From Cricetomys ansorgei (lineage: Eukaryota; Chordata; Mammalia; Rodentia; Nesomyidae): a stretch of 64,000 bases of DNA. Positions 37,793-49,060 of this stretch are shown piece after piece. The stretch is taken from NCBI GenBank assembly GCA_026225945.1, contig JAMJFZ010004031.1, forward strand, positions 453,501 to 517,500, given 5' to 3'. Numbering within the stretch: position 1 is the stretch's first letter; each line of letters opens with the position of its first letter. The notes beneath the pieces were generated by a model, which did not search any database, was not told the DNA's origin, and saw only the letters and a list, made by a program, of their open reading frames with translations. The position numbers and the translations under genes were made by a program.

Positions 37793-39245
37793 CTTTAAAT
37801 ATGAAAGTATTGTAGGGTCAAGAGTGAAACATAACTTGCAGGCTTGCTCTGGCATGCTCCCCACTAAGCTGCTATACTGACTAGAAGAGTCACAATCAGG
37901 AATCTTAATTTAAATTAATGAAGCTTCTCCAAGAATAACAGGTCTCTTTGGATGTTTACTGCCTAAACATGTCACTGCTTCACAATTGCTTCCCAAGAAA
38001 AACCTGAAATCCTTATGTTTTAATGACCGCAACGTCTTGGTCTCATGAAACTAATAGGGTCTATTGACAAAATGAACTGTTTTAACTGTATTCAGTCTGC
38101 AGTGACAACTTACAGCTTGTACAAAGATATAAACAAAGCTGTATTTTTAAATGATTTTAGGCAAAAGGCATAGAAGTGATAAAAAAGCTGTTTTAGAATT
38201 TTTTTTTTTTTACAGCAAGATATATAGTGAGTTAGAAAGAGGAAGACTGATTAGAGGAAAGGTACTGCAATGATGAAAAAAGTTACACTAAGCATTCCTT
38301 TTAAAATGAGGTGAAACATCCCTGAAAACTATACAGTGGAGTGCACTTATTTACTAATATCAGTATCATAGTTCTGTTTATAATCTTACCTTTGTCTTCA
38401 CTTAGTTTTTTCGTTATTCCGTTTCTCTATATGGCAAAAATATTAAAGAGGAAAATATACATAAGTAAACAATCCTTTTGGAAAACATTTTGCCTTCTGT
38501 CAGATAACCAAATGAACCCAGATGTTTTTCTACCCTTCATGTCCTAAGTTTGCCATAAGAAATGTATGGTGCTTATCATTAACTTCCCTGCCTACCTTTC
38601 ACTGTCTCAAATTTACTTCAATACTGAGATCAATTTACAACAATATAGAACTTACTCTTCTTCCAGCTTGTACTTTACTTAAAGGCACAGTGATCTGCTG
38701 AATGGATAGTTCTAAACTTTAAAGTCGTTCAATTGGATGAATAGAAATACAATTCTACCAATTCAAAACCTAAGCAACATTATATAATGCTTATTTAAAA
38801 TACTCCTAAGAGCCAGAGACCAAGTGAAAATTAGTCACTACAGAGTAGTGCAACATTTTCTATGTCTACACCTCTCTAGACAATATGTCCTTGACATAAG
38901 CAATTGTCTTACTTGCCTTGCATTCTATTGACCCAATATTCTTATTTTCTCATGTTTTGGTCTATCCCAGTGCTTGGTCAACAACATGTACACAGATTTC
39001 TTATACTACCAGTAACTAGCAACATTATTATCACAATTGATAATGAGCTTTGGATTTGTTTCTGCTAAATTTTACAGTACATCAATCATAAAGCTAAACT
39101 GACTCTTGCTCCAGGAAGGGATCAGTTTTCCTTGAAACAACTTGTTAATCAAGGCCAGGTTAGTAAAAGAGATAACACTTGTAAATAAAACTTAAGCAGA
39201 CGAACTAATATAAAATCTGCACATAATTTTGAAAAACGTTTTTAC
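37793..39245. other. FSIP2 intron with tentative small exon
   Basis: AT-rich. Apart from the possible 14-codon exon at 38656-38697, nothing is recognised. Confidence 0.6.
38656..38697 (-). CDS. Fsip2: Possible FSIP2 small exon (tentative)
   Basis: 14 codons, phase 0 to 0, encoding QITVPLSKVQAGRR. It has a consensus GTAAGT donor and a tandem CAGCAG acceptor, so the first Gln may be optional. It fits the reading phase on both sides and its removal also keeps frame, so phase does not prove it. I cannot confirm it from protein memory. Confidence 0.5.
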
Positions 39246-39361
39246 CTTTTGTTCAGAATTAAGGTTCAGTATATCTTCCTGATAAGTAACTGTGGATCCT
39301 GATATTTTTGTAACATTCTTTGAATTACTCTGAGACTGATTAACAGCAGCTGACACTTGTC
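39246..39361 (-). CDS. Fsip2: FSIP2 coding exon 10
   Basis: 116 bases, phase 1 in and 0 out. Acceptor TTCCTAG, donor GTAAAA. It encodes GQVSAAVNQSQSNSKNVTK... to ...LNLNSEQK, Ser/Asn/Gln-rich and probably disordered. Skipping this exon would also keep frame if the strong acceptor of the 37 kb exon were used. Confidence 0.88.
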
Positions 39362-39689
39362 CTAGGAATCAATGAGAAAGAAGTTCTTTGGTTCTGGACA
39401 TTTTGTTAAGCGAAACAAGTTGTATTTCCTTAAATTATTAAAATATGAAAGATTCATGAATAACAATATTTCTGAAAGGGATACAGTTGGAAGCATCATT
39501 CAATCAGTGACATATTGGGACAATTCAAATAAGTGCTCCCTGAGCGTTTGTCATCAATCCATCTTTCTACTCCTAACTGTACTGATCTAACAAACTGATC
39601 TTAAGATCAGTTTTCATTTTGTAAAATTGTACATGAACGCAATTATACAATGTGTACACTTTTATGTCTTTATTTGGGGGGAAGTAAAA

Positions 39690-39840
39690 TGATTTATTCT
39701 ATGCAACATAATGTTGTGACATGTTTCAAGTTTGTCCCTTTTTATTTGGATATACCACTCTTTGCACTCTACCATCAGTTCATGGACATCTTGGTTGTTT
39801 TCAACTTCTGCCACTTCTGAAATGAACTTCTACACATTTT
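39690..39840 (-). mobile_element. Ancient L1 fragment, antisense
   Basis: Contains TTGGATATACCACTC and CATCAGTTCATGGACATCTT, the antisense end of L1 ORF2 in diverged form. Confidence 0.5.
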
Positions 39841-39859
39841 CATGCAACATGCAAATGGG

Positions 39860-39980
39860 CATATTGGTATGATCTCTTATGCTTGTAATCCCAGCACATA
39901 AGAAGCTGAGGCAAAAGGACTGCTAGAAGTTTGAGACCAACTTGGGCTACAAATTGAGACTCTGAAAAATAACAACAACA
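39860..39980 (+). mobile_element. B1 SINE (old)
   Basis: Contains GCTTGTAATCCCAGCACATA, GAGACCAACTTGGGCTACA and an A-rich AACAACAACAAAA tail. Confidence 0.75.
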
Positions 39981-39999
39981 AAATACTTGTACAATAGTA

Positions 40000-40330
40000 T
40001 TAAAAGTTGATGAAGAAGTAGTTATTAGCTGTAATAGCTGTTGAGAAAGGGAGGGCACGATTTCCTTAAGGATGTGGCCTATGGTATATTGACCAAACTC
40101 TAGTAGGGACAGAGACAGACAAAAAGACAGACAAACTCTAATAGGGACAGACAAAAGCTAACTGCGAATGGGGTAGACTTTTGAGACCTAGAAACATCCC
40201 CACAACCCAGTGACAAACCTCCTTCAAAAAGACCACACCTACAAATCTTTCCCAAAGACTTCCACCAACTAAGAACCAAACATTCAAATACATGAGCTTA
40301 TGGGGGCATTTTCATTCAAGTATCACAGAT
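40000..40330 (+). mobile_element. L1 3' fragment followed by rodent repeat tail
   Basis: The first part has TTCCTTAAGGATGTGGCCTA..., typical of L1 3' regions. The second has GACCACACCTACAAATC and ATACATGAGCTTATGGGGGC, the tail of the repeat family also seen at 61770 and 63722. A short GGGACAGA/GACAGACAAA duplication joins them. Confidence 0.55.
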
Positions 40331-41010
40331 ATGAACAAGCTCAAACTCTGATCTCCTAGTCTAGTAGACTAGACAGATGAAGATTACACAACATTCTCTT
40401 TTTGCCAGGTTTCTGTATCTTGATATAAAAAAAAGTTTATATAAACAGAAAGAAAAAACTCAGACTGTGTTTTCTTTAGGTTTTAATCAGTAAGTTCCAT
40501 AGTTATTCTAAGTTTACAGATTAACTGCAACTTTGAGAGTTATTAGTGAAAAAGAGTGCCATATTGTTCAATTTTATTTTTTTCAGTTTTACCATTTACC
40601 ATTAGAGAACTTTTGTTTACACAGCAAGCATAAAGTGACACAGAATAACAAAGTTGTAATTCAACAAATGTTTGCAGTAGCTTGGAATCAATGTATTTAG
40701 CTTCTGAACTATTTCTGAGTTTTCTAAGATCATTCTGAGAATTTAAAATATTTTATAACCAGGCAATCTGCATTCTACAAAATAGTATTAATAAATATTA
40801 TCTTTAACTGCTCTTAAGTGATAGTCTGATGACAAGTTGAAAAGTCTAATCAATTGTCTAGAAATTAAATTCTGAAATCAATACATAGCAGGCAGCCTCA
40901 AAAATCAGTCACTCACCAGAATAGAACAAAAGCTTCATCTGCATTCAAGTGAAGATCTTCCCCCATGTTACTACTCTAAATATTTAGTATGTATTAAAAT
41001 ATTAAATTAC

Positions 41011-41094
41011 CTGGTGCTCCTTTAGAAGATTTCTGGTCACCCTCAGGATAAACTATTTTTATTTCATCGAATTGCTTTTTCTTCTTTGTAGAAG
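41011..41094 (-). CDS. Fsip2: FSIP2 coding exon 9
   Basis: 84 bases, phase 1 in and 1 out. Acceptor TTTAAAG, donor GTAATT. It encodes a lysine run followed by FDEIKIVYPEGDQK. The motif EIKIVYP is recognisable from FSIP2. Confidence 0.92.
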
Positions 41095-43381
41095 CTTTAA
41101 AATGTAATTAAACATACTATTAATAGAGATGATAATAGAATTATGCAAGATCTACTATCGTTTTATGTTCAAGAGGAAGTAAGTCCTTTTAGTCTGTATG
41201 TAAGTTTTGGAGGGCAGATGGGAAAAGATGGAGAAATGTCAAATGGGAGGAGATAGTAATTTCTCAAATATGATGTCATTAACTTAGAAGTCACACTCCA
41301 AAAGACAGTTTTTTAATTTTGGAAAAAGGGAAACCTGTACCATAATCAACTAGAGCATGTAGTTTCTGTTCTGTAGGAATGAAAACCAGCATAAAGACAT
41401 GGGTGAAGGTCCACCCACCAATAATGACTATGAAATTCTTGGATTTGCCTTAGAGATGAGCAAAAGCAAATGCATATATGTATACAGAAATTTCTCTAGA
41501 AGTTTTGTACTTGGTAGAAGCCGTTACTATAGTGCTATACAATTGTGAAATAGACACCATTGTTCATTTCCACTTCAATATTATCAATATATTAATATAC
41601 TGCTTCCTAAAGAAGATTTGATGTAGCAATATTTAAGATTGCTACTTAATGGAGCTGAACAGAAGTTAGATCACTTGTTGTTTTTGTAGAAGACCTGGGT
41701 TTGGCTCCCAGGGCCTACATGATGGTTTATAATGATCCAGTTCCAGGGATCCATTATCTCTTCTAACCTCCACAGATACCAAGTATGTGCATGGTGTACA
41801 TACATACATATATAAAATGTCATACACATAAAGTAAAATACATTTTAAAAAAATTTGAAAAAATTGATAATTCACACTCATTCTTTATTGCATGAGAAAG
41901 ATGGGATATTCAAAGCTATTAAAGTTATTTGCAATCTGAAGCACAAGGCTGCATTAATCCTTAAAAGAAGGAAATAGATTGAATTAATTCATCTTGAAAA
42001 AAATATTTAGTAGATTTATTTTCTTTAAAATTTTATGACACACAAAAATAGAAGTTTAGTATTATAGTGATTAAAGTTGTTAGAAATCTGTAGCTATACA
42101 GAATATTGCAAACTTCCAATGACTAAAAGAAGAAGGATCATGCAATTAAGGTTATCAAGAAATACTTGATTGAATGCAATTTGAGTGGGAAGGATTAGAA
42201 AGAAACAGTGAGCAGATGATTGTAGGCTAGGAAAATGCACACAGAGAGGCATAAAAATGAGAAATTTAATCTGTTTAATAATGGCCAGTACTCCTATTTC
42301 ACAGAATTATAAAATAAATGAAGCCATACTATGTGCTAGGATTGTGAAAGTCGTCATAGAATTTAATGTATTATGTTCCATTTTAGATGGTGAAGTGTCT
42401 GTGGAAGGCTAAGTGACTTGCCAAGAGCATTTACAGGTCTTGAAAATTGTAAAGGAGGAGTTAGACACTAGTAGTCTTGCTCCAGAGCCTGTACACGGCA
42501 CCAGTAGTGGATGTTATCTTCAAGCATATAGTGCAAAATAAAATTTAGAAGTTTAAATTAGGACTGGACTCCATGTGGTAATGAATGCTCGCCTACATAG
42601 TTTAAACAGTATTTAACAGGTAACAGTTTGGGGTCAGCAGAAGAAATTACTAAAATTAAATAGATAAGCAAAATGGGTTGGAGGAAGGTAAAAACAGAAG
42701 CCAAGACCAGTTAAGAAAGTAATGGAGTAACATAGGAAGGATCCAACCTAAAAGTGGGACTGATAAAGAACAAGACTAATGGCCATGCTCTTTCCCAAGA
42801 GTATGCATTTTAGACCTTTTTTTCTGAATTCTACTATGCTAACCAATAAATAATGTAGAGAGTTTCACTGTAATTTCTTGATGTTACAGATAAAATGCAG
42901 CTGGTATTGACTGGGCACAGTCATATTATGCTCTGTTACTTTTAGACTGTCTTCCACTCTTTTCCATTCCTTTCTTCCTTCTTTTCGCTACAACTTTTTC
43001 TCCATCTTTATTTCCTTATTATGCAGGTTCTTTCTATTCTTACTTATTGACAACATACCAAAAAACATGTTTATGTATTAAAAACAGTTATTTTACACAT
43101 TAGTTTAAATGTGTTAGCAGTTAAGTATGGACTATCTTAAGCATAGGGAAACTGATGAGAAACTGTAGGACAATCAAATTGTCTTTTGAACTGGACTGTG
43201 TTGGTTCAGGGGTGTGTGTGTGTTTTCATGTATATACATGTGTGATCTTTTCAATTTGAACAAGTAATGTGGAAATGGCTAGTTTAGGTCCATCATATAA
43301 AATAGGTAGCAAGTACAAGTATGTAAAATATTACATGTTACAAAGATCAATGCTTCCTACTTAGTGGCAAAATATTCTCAC
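41095..43381. other. FSIP2 intron
   Basis: Contains one B3-like SINE (41650-41865). No exon or other known repeat seen. Confidence 0.65.
41650..41865 (+). mobile_element. B2/B3-like SINE
   Basis: Contains GACCTGGGTTTGGCTCCCAG (B-box region), ATGATGGTTTATAATGATCC and a GTACATACATACATATAT tail. Confidence 0.7.
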
Positions 43382-43505
43382 AATCATAAGGAGCTCCATT
43401 TTGTCCTTTGTAGTCAAATGTATTTCTTCCCATATCATCTTTCAATCCAGCATCTTGCATTTTTTGTATATGGTAGGCCATTTTTTTCTCTAGCATTGCT
43501 TGTTT
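43382..43505 (-). CDS. Fsip2: FSIP2 coding exon 8
   Basis: 124 bases, phase 0 in and 1 out. Acceptor ATTTTAG, donor GTGAGA. It encodes KQAMLEKKMAYHIQKMQDAG and ends ...FDYKGQNGAPYD. Phase continues cleanly into exon 9. Confidence 0.93.
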
Positions 43506-44546
43506 CTAAAATATTAAAGAAAACACAATGATTACTGTTAATTTGGCATTCATAAATCAAAAATGTATAAACCATGTAGAAAAAGAAAATTATTCTTGTC
43601 TTGTAACTTGTAAGTTTACAGAGTATCAACTTAGAACAGTAAGGAGTCCATTTCTTTTTCTGATAAAATAGGTGCAATTTACCTCACTGAATATTTTGAT
43701 AGGATTATTACAGTTTTTTTAAAAAATGTAACTTTTCTTTGTTAATCTCTAGGAACTACATGACCATAGACATGACAGAAGAGAGGTAAATGTACAGAGG
43801 GAGAGCCCTAGATATTTTACTGAGCATTCTGTAAGAAAATGGATCAGTAAACATAAAGAAATACTCAATGTAGCTTAAAGGACCATCCTACGGGGTAAGA
43901 CAGAAGAGAGTTTGCACAAAGATGGAAATTATATGTATTTTCACAAGCCACAACATAAAGGCTTCATGAGTCACATTGGCTAGAATACTACAATGGTTCT
44001 TGCTTCAATAATAGGGAATAACTAGTTCTGATAAAAATTAACTCATGCCTCTGCTTATAAAACATGAAAAAACTGACTAATTAAGCTGTTTCTAAAGATA
44101 TAAAAAGATTGAATATGCAAAGTCAATATATGGTATCATGTCAAAGAATGCTAGGCTTGTAAAAAAAAACCAAAATGAACAAACAAACAAACAAACAAAA
44201 AACAGGGCCATGAGACTTATAAAAATAAGTCACTCAATTACAATTAATCTAGCAAAGACAAAGTCAGAATACAAGCCAAGAATATCAATGCACTCAGTAT
44301 AGTTGCATTTTGTATGCTTGCAAAATCAAATAATGTCTTGACAGACACAAAAGTATTTACATAATTTAGCATGTGAGATGAGGAAGAAAAATGATGGATC
44401 AATAACAGATCTGACATTATAGAAGATATCTGTGTGAATTCAGTGATTAAAAATATCCAAAAGGAAACACTGAAAGGGCGAAGACTTGGATTTTCAGAGA
44501 TACATGAGACAGTTGAATGTAGTTAACATCCTGGAAACAGGAAAGC

Positions 44547-44622
44547 ATGCATACATATATATATGTATATGTAAATGTAAATATATATGTATACGTGTGT
44601 GCGCACATGTGCGCACATGTGA
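44547..44622. repeat. Alternating purine/pyrimidine (TA/TG/CG) tract
   Basis: ATATATATGTATATG passes into TACGTGTGTGCGCACATGTG, with a GCGCACATGT duplication; Z-DNA- or cruciform-prone composition. Confidence 0.8.
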
Positions 44623-45134
44623 AGTTAATCTTCATTGTAAACTTGTCAGGATTTAGAATCACCATGGAAATATACCGCATGGTGTAGCTATGAGTTTGTT
44701 TACAGAAAGGCTTAACTGAAAACTAAATATGGGCAGTACTATCCCAGGGGCTGATAACTCAGACTGAACAAAAAAGGAGAAAGATGAGCTGAAAACAAAC
44801 ATTCATTTCTTTGTGCTTTCCAAGTGTGGATGCAATGTGACCAGCTGTCATGATCCATCAATCTTGTTTCCCTAAGATTATAGACTGTATCCTCTCAAAC
44901 TGAGAGCCACAATAAATTCTCCCTTAAGTCACTTGTTGTCAGATATTTGACCACAGGGAGAAAAGTAACTAATGTGAGATATAAAAGAAAACTGACAACT
45001 GCTACCTAAAAACTTCCAAAGTTGCTGCAAATGGTGAACTCAGAGGTTCAACCAGAGTAGAGTTATAAGCCATCTGAATGACATGGTGCTACACTGATAC
45101 CAGATCTAGACAAAGATAGATAGGAGATACAAAC

Positions 45135-45262
45135 CATATTTCACTTGAGTTCCAGAAGGATCTGAGTCCTCCTGTGGCTTCTGAACATTCATGCACACAT
45201 GCAGTGCACATACATACATGCTGGTAAGCACTTATACACATAAATTAAAAGTAAATAAATTC
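45135..45262 (+). mobile_element. B2/B3-like SINE, 3' part
   Basis: Contains GTTCCAGAAGGATCTGAGTC, a CATACATACATGCTGGTAAG segment and an ACACATAAATTAAAAGTAAA tail. Confidence 0.65.
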
Positions 45263-45273
45263 TTTTTTTTAAA

Positions 45274-45345
45274 GTTGGCAGTGGTGGCACACACCTTTAA
45301 TCCCACCACTCGGGAGCCAGAGGCAGGCAGATCTCAGTGAGTTTG
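45274..45345 (+). mobile_element. B1 SINE, left part (interrupted)
   Basis: Reads GGCAGTGGTGGCACACACCT through AGGCAGGCAGATCTCAGTG and stops at AGTTTG, exactly where the LTR begins. The right part resumes at 45781. Confidence 0.92.
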
Positions 45346-45780
45346 TGTTAAAATAAAGTCATGGGTGCTTAACAGAGTCCAGATGTTGTAATTTCCAATG
45401 CTCTTTATTAATCACAAACCATGTCAAATCTCAGGGAATTCTAATACCCGGGCAGCTAGGCAGAGAGCTCACTCCAATGGCTTCCTCACCCCATGTTCTC
45501 CTCTTCATTCTCCTCCTGCTTGCTAGCTTCTTCCTCCTTGTTCCCTGCTGTCTGTCTCCTCTCTCCGCTCCTTCCCTACTCTCCTCCACCTCCTACCCCT
45601 CCTCCCTCCTTGCTCCACCCCTCAGTCCCCAGGTGTTTTCTTCCTGTTTTCACACAGACCCTCAATAACAAATAACAGGAACCTCCTGTGGAGAGTGGAA
45701 GCTGGGGATGGCACAGAGGTGTAAACAAGTAAGAGACAATCTTAACTAAGATATTATCCACAACTAAACATACCACAACA
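45346..45780 (-). mobile_element. Solo LTR, class II (ERVK-like)
   Basis: 435 bases with TGTT...AACA ends, flanked by a perfect 6-base target duplication AGTTTG (45340-45345 and 45781-45786). It splits a B1 element. An AATAAA signal lies on the minus strand at 45404-45409, about 60 bases from the LTR end, so the LTR points the same way as FSIP2. No internal proviral genes are present. A 6-base duplication is typical of ERVK-class elements; the exact family is not assigned. Confidence 0.88.
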
Positions 45781-45862
45781 AGTTTGAGGCCAGCCTGATC
45801 TACACAGTGAGTTCTAGGACAGTCAGAGTTATAACAGAGAAACCCTGTCTGGAAAAAAAATA
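45781..45862 (+). mobile_element. B1 SINE, right part
   Basis: Resumes AGTTTGAGGCCAGCCTGATC and ends GAGAAACCCTGTCTGG plus A tail. With the left part it makes a full B1, flanked by an AAATTCTTTTT-like target duplication. Confidence 0.92.
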
Positions 45863-46282
45863 AAAAAAAAATTCTTTTTAAAATGATGTCAAAGAATGTG
45901 TTTATTTTTAGAATAAATAAATACTCATAAAAACATTATATATCGTGTCTGTGTGTACTTAACAGTTAGTAAGCTGGTAAAAGGATTCCAGATGCTGTTT
46001 TTCCTTATTCTGCTTTACATTCTTAATCACAAAGTACAGCAAACCATTAAATTTAAAAGAATAAACTTTTTAAAAATGAATGAAAAACAAAATTTTTACT
46101 AAAACTTTCTAGTTCTCTAAAAGAGCACTCTTTTAAGAGTAAGATTTGTATAAAAACTGTAGTTACTGTTTATACTGTGAATATAAATCCAAAAGTTATT
46201 ACATCAAATAACGGAGCAGTGCTTTTTACATTATAAAAATGAATTAGACAGTGCAAGTAGAATTGTTCATGTCTTGGTATAG

Positions 46283-46385
46283 CTATGGCAGCCGGTACAA
46301 GGTTTCTCAGGATGCTGAGGTCAGCAGGTCTCTTAGAGCCAGGAGTTCATGAACAAACTGGGACACATAGCAAGACATAGGATTT
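46283..46385 (+). mobile_element. Degraded B1-like SINE
   Basis: Contains TCAGGATGCTGAGGTCAGCA and AGCCAGGAGTTCATGAAC...CATAGCAAGACAT, a diverged 7SL-derived element. Confidence 0.5.
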
Positions 46386-46514
46386 TGATTTTTAAGTTTC
46401 TAACATTTAGTTTTGTAGAAAAAATATTTTGAATAATTGGTCACATAAATATTTACTCTGAAAAACCAAGCTTCTCTTCAAATTGACCAGGAAAGAATTT
46501 AAAGCTCACACTAC

Positions 46515-46625
46515 CTTTCTGTCACTCTCTTCTCGGCTTTTGCGCCTTTGTTCCTCTACCCTCTGTTCTCTCTTGACATCTTCTCCAATCTTTGTGAGAA
46601 GCAGCATCTCCTTTGTCTTCCATTC
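46515..46625 (-). CDS. Fsip2: FSIP2 coding exon 7
   Basis: 37 codons, phase 0 to 0. Acceptor TTCCTAG, donor GTAGTG (weaker than its neighbours). It encodes EWKTKEMLLLTKIGEDVKRE and a further Arg/Glu-rich helix, continuing the coiled-coil-like region. Confidence 0.93.
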
Positions 46626-47307
46626 CTAGGAACCACAGTAATACCATGGGTGGTGTGTGCGCTCTGTTTTCAAGACAGGTTTATTTTGTCCACCACCAAG
46701 AGAAAAACTGAGAAGTCAAGGGCCCAGCAGATATCAGTCTGGATAAGTGAAAGCCATTCAGTGCTTGTGAAATGACTTTCCTACTGCACTTTTATGAAGA
46801 AAGCAGATATGGGGCTGGGGAGGTGCTTCAGGTGGTGAGGTGCCTGCCCCCAAGCCTATCGGCCTGAGTTCAATTCCCAGAACCCTCATGGTGGGAGGAA
46901 AGAACTGACTCCCAAAAGCTGTCTGGACCTCTCCACTCAGTAGGTGTTGTGCACATTTACATACTTTTTAATTAAACATAAAAATTAGGTATGGTCAATT
47001 TTTACTAAAGAATTTAAAAACAAAACAAAACAACAACGAAAAACAACAACAAAACCTGTGCACATTTAAGTTCAACAGGAAGTGAAGCTATGCTTAAGTA
47101 ACTTTTTTTATAGTTCTCTTTAAAAAAGAAACATGGTTCACTACCCAGTGTAGTGTATCTGCCTCCACATTTTATAGAGGTACTTGTGCCCTGTAGGGGT
47201 ATGAAAGTTTAAAACTGGAATGTTTTCAAACAGTACAGTTAAAATTACTTACAAATGGAAAAACTGTACACATTCTTTCCCTCATAACATTTAACTTCAC
47301 CTCTTAC
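46626..47307. other. FSIP2 intron
   Basis: Mostly occupied by one B2/B3-like SINE and its A-rich (AAC)n-like tail. Confidence 0.7.
46812..46985 (+). mobile_element. B2/B3-like SINE
   Basis: Begins GGGCTGGGGAGGTGCTTCAG, contains GAGTTCAATTCCCAGAACCC and ends TTTTAATTAAACATAAAAAT; a full tRNA-derived element. Confidence 0.8.
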
Positions 47308-47449
47308 CTCTTCAATTTTTCTACGAAGGTTAAGTTTTTTTCTGGTATATTCCCGCTGTCGTCTCTCTTCTCTGTCCATGCGGAGTAGGCGTTGCTCTTC
47401 TGCTGTGCGCTCAAGTTGTTCTAATTCTTTACTTATCATATCCAAATAT
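47308..47449 (-). CDS. Fsip2: FSIP2 coding exon 6
   Basis: 142 bases, phase 2 in and 0 out. Acceptor AACTCAG, donor GTAAGA. It encodes RYLDMISKELEQLERTAEEQ, then an Arg/Glu/Lys-rich helix ending RRKIEE. Its heptad-like leucines and dense charge suggest a coiled coil. Confidence 0.95.
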
Positions 47450-48477
47450 CTGAGTTAGAGTGAACACAGGATTGCAGGTGAATAGAGAAAGCTTTATCAT
47501 CGTACTCCAAGTCAAGCCCTGCCTTGCTTGTCACGGTTTGAACTACTGAAATTTCATGGGGTTTTTGTATTTTTGTTGTTGCTGTTTTGATCAGTTACAT
47601 TCATTGTTGCTCAGATCAAATGTACTCATAATGTTTGGATCATTTTAAATTCTCCTCTTTAATTCTGACATTTGTTATTATGGCCAAAGAAGTGGTGGGA
47701 TGGGGATCGAGCTAACTCAGTGTTTTACACAGTGAGCAGTAGTACCTCAGTGGATTTAGGGAATCTGGACTTGCAAACACGAGAGAAAAAGCAAGCAAGG
47801 CTTCAAATTGCATTCACTGGAAGAACCTTTACAGAACAAAATGGGCACTAGGTTTTAGTAGGAACACAAAACTCCAGCCGATGGCCTGGGACAGCAGCAT
47901 GCCTTAGGGCACTGCCACAAAACAAAACTACGCAATATAAAAGTCACATGACACAAAAACTGCGGACTTCAGAAAGATGAATTTTGTAGTAGAATGCAAA
48001 TTAGTGATTGCGAATGAGAAATAGCTGAATAAATTATCATTTCTTTAGAATGATATACTAAACTCAGGTATACTGAAACTCCTGTTTTTGACTTGGACCA
48101 ATTTCTTCAGACTTAATGTTGTCAGGCTTTAAAGGGTGATTATAAAACACTGCTTTTTTTTTTTTTTAAAGCTGCAACTAGACTAAATTCTTCTATAGAA
48201 AGGTTCTGGGATCTGTGGCTTCCTCCATCTATCACTTTGGATTATCAATTGGGTTCCTAGAACACTCAACTACCCTGGAAGAAGTTTCCACTCATAGCCC
48301 TAGGACCAACATTCCTAATCCATGTACATCTCTGATTTCCCTTATTTTTCTCTCTCCATTGACTAACAAAGGAGAACTAAACACTATCTACTATTAGACA
48401 ATAAAAGTCCTACTTACAATACTTTTCAATATAATCCACTTCAGTCTCACACACGCACACACACACAGAGATCTCAC
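47450..48477. other. FSIP2 intron
   Basis: No clear repeat family; a T-run near 48151-48167 and a (CA)n tract at 48447-48467 close to the exon 5 donor. Confidence 0.65.
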
Positions 48478-48617
48478 CTGTGCCTTAATAAACGTTCTTG
48501 GTCCTTAATAGACTGGGTGTTGTCTTGTAACAACCAGTTCTGGAACCGTGTGACATCAGAACAGTGAGGAATTTGGCTGGTTTCTTGCAGTTTATGTAGT
48601 TGTTTTGAAATCAATTG
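48478..48617 (-). CDS. Fsip2: FSIP2 coding exon 5
   Basis: 140 bases, phase 0 in and phase 2 out. Acceptor AATAATAG, donor GTGAGA. It encodes QLISKQLHKLQE... to ...QSIKDQERLLRH. A short (CA)n tract lies about 15 bases downstream of the donor. Confidence 0.94.
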
Positions 48618-48859
48618 CTATTATTTTTTTAAATAAAGAGTGTCAGAAATATATACTGTATTTACATTTCTCAGAAATAAAATTATAAGATTTCCTCTAT
48701 TTTGTAAATAATAATCTGTTTAACTATATTTAATTCTATGTTGAATTCATGACAAATATGGACAGCTGAACTAAAATAAGAATTTGTTTCTCTGAAAATA
48801 AAAGTCAAATATTTTTATTAGTTTACCAATACTACAATTTCTGTCTCTATTTTTCTATT

Positions 48860-48930
48860 TATCCATCTATTTATCTATCTATCACTTATCTATCTATCTA
48901 TCTATCTATCTATCATATATCTACCTATTT
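48860..48930. repeat. (TCTA)n microsatellite
   Basis: Interrupted TCTA/TTAT repeats with a perfect core of six or more TCTA units. Confidence 0.9.
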
Positions 48931-48955
48931 ATCTTTTTATGTATTAATTTATCTA

Positions 48956-49060
48956 TTTTTATGACACAAGGCCTCACAATATATACCCCAGGCTGGTCTT
49001 GAACTCAGTTCTCCTACTCCAGCTTGCAGAGTGCTGGGATATCAAACGCATATCCATCTT
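48956..49060 (-). mobile_element. B1 SINE, antisense
   Basis: Plus strand reads CCCAGGCTGGTCTTGAACTC and GAGTGCTGGGATATCAAACG, reverse complement of B1. Confidence 0.75.

Larger units (their letters stand above)
39362..41010. other. FSIP2 intron
   Basis: Contains an antisense L1 relic (39690-39840), a B1 (39860-39980) and a run of L1/rodent-repeat sequence (40000-40330). The rest is plain AT-rich DNA. Confidence 0.65.
43506..46514. other. FSIP2 intron
   Basis: Contains an alternating purine/pyrimidine tract (44547-44622), a B3-like SINE (45135-45262), a B1 split by a solo LTR (45274-45862) and a degraded B1-like element (46283-46385). Confidence 0.7.

Noticed and set aside
45477..45776. Open frames on both strands in the 45.5 kb region
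   Set aside because: They come from the pyrimidine-rich part of the solo LTR and have no gene-like content.
48860..48930. Direct-repeat array checked as a CRISPR-like structure
   Set aside because: It is a simple TCTA microsatellite in a mammalian intron, without spacers.
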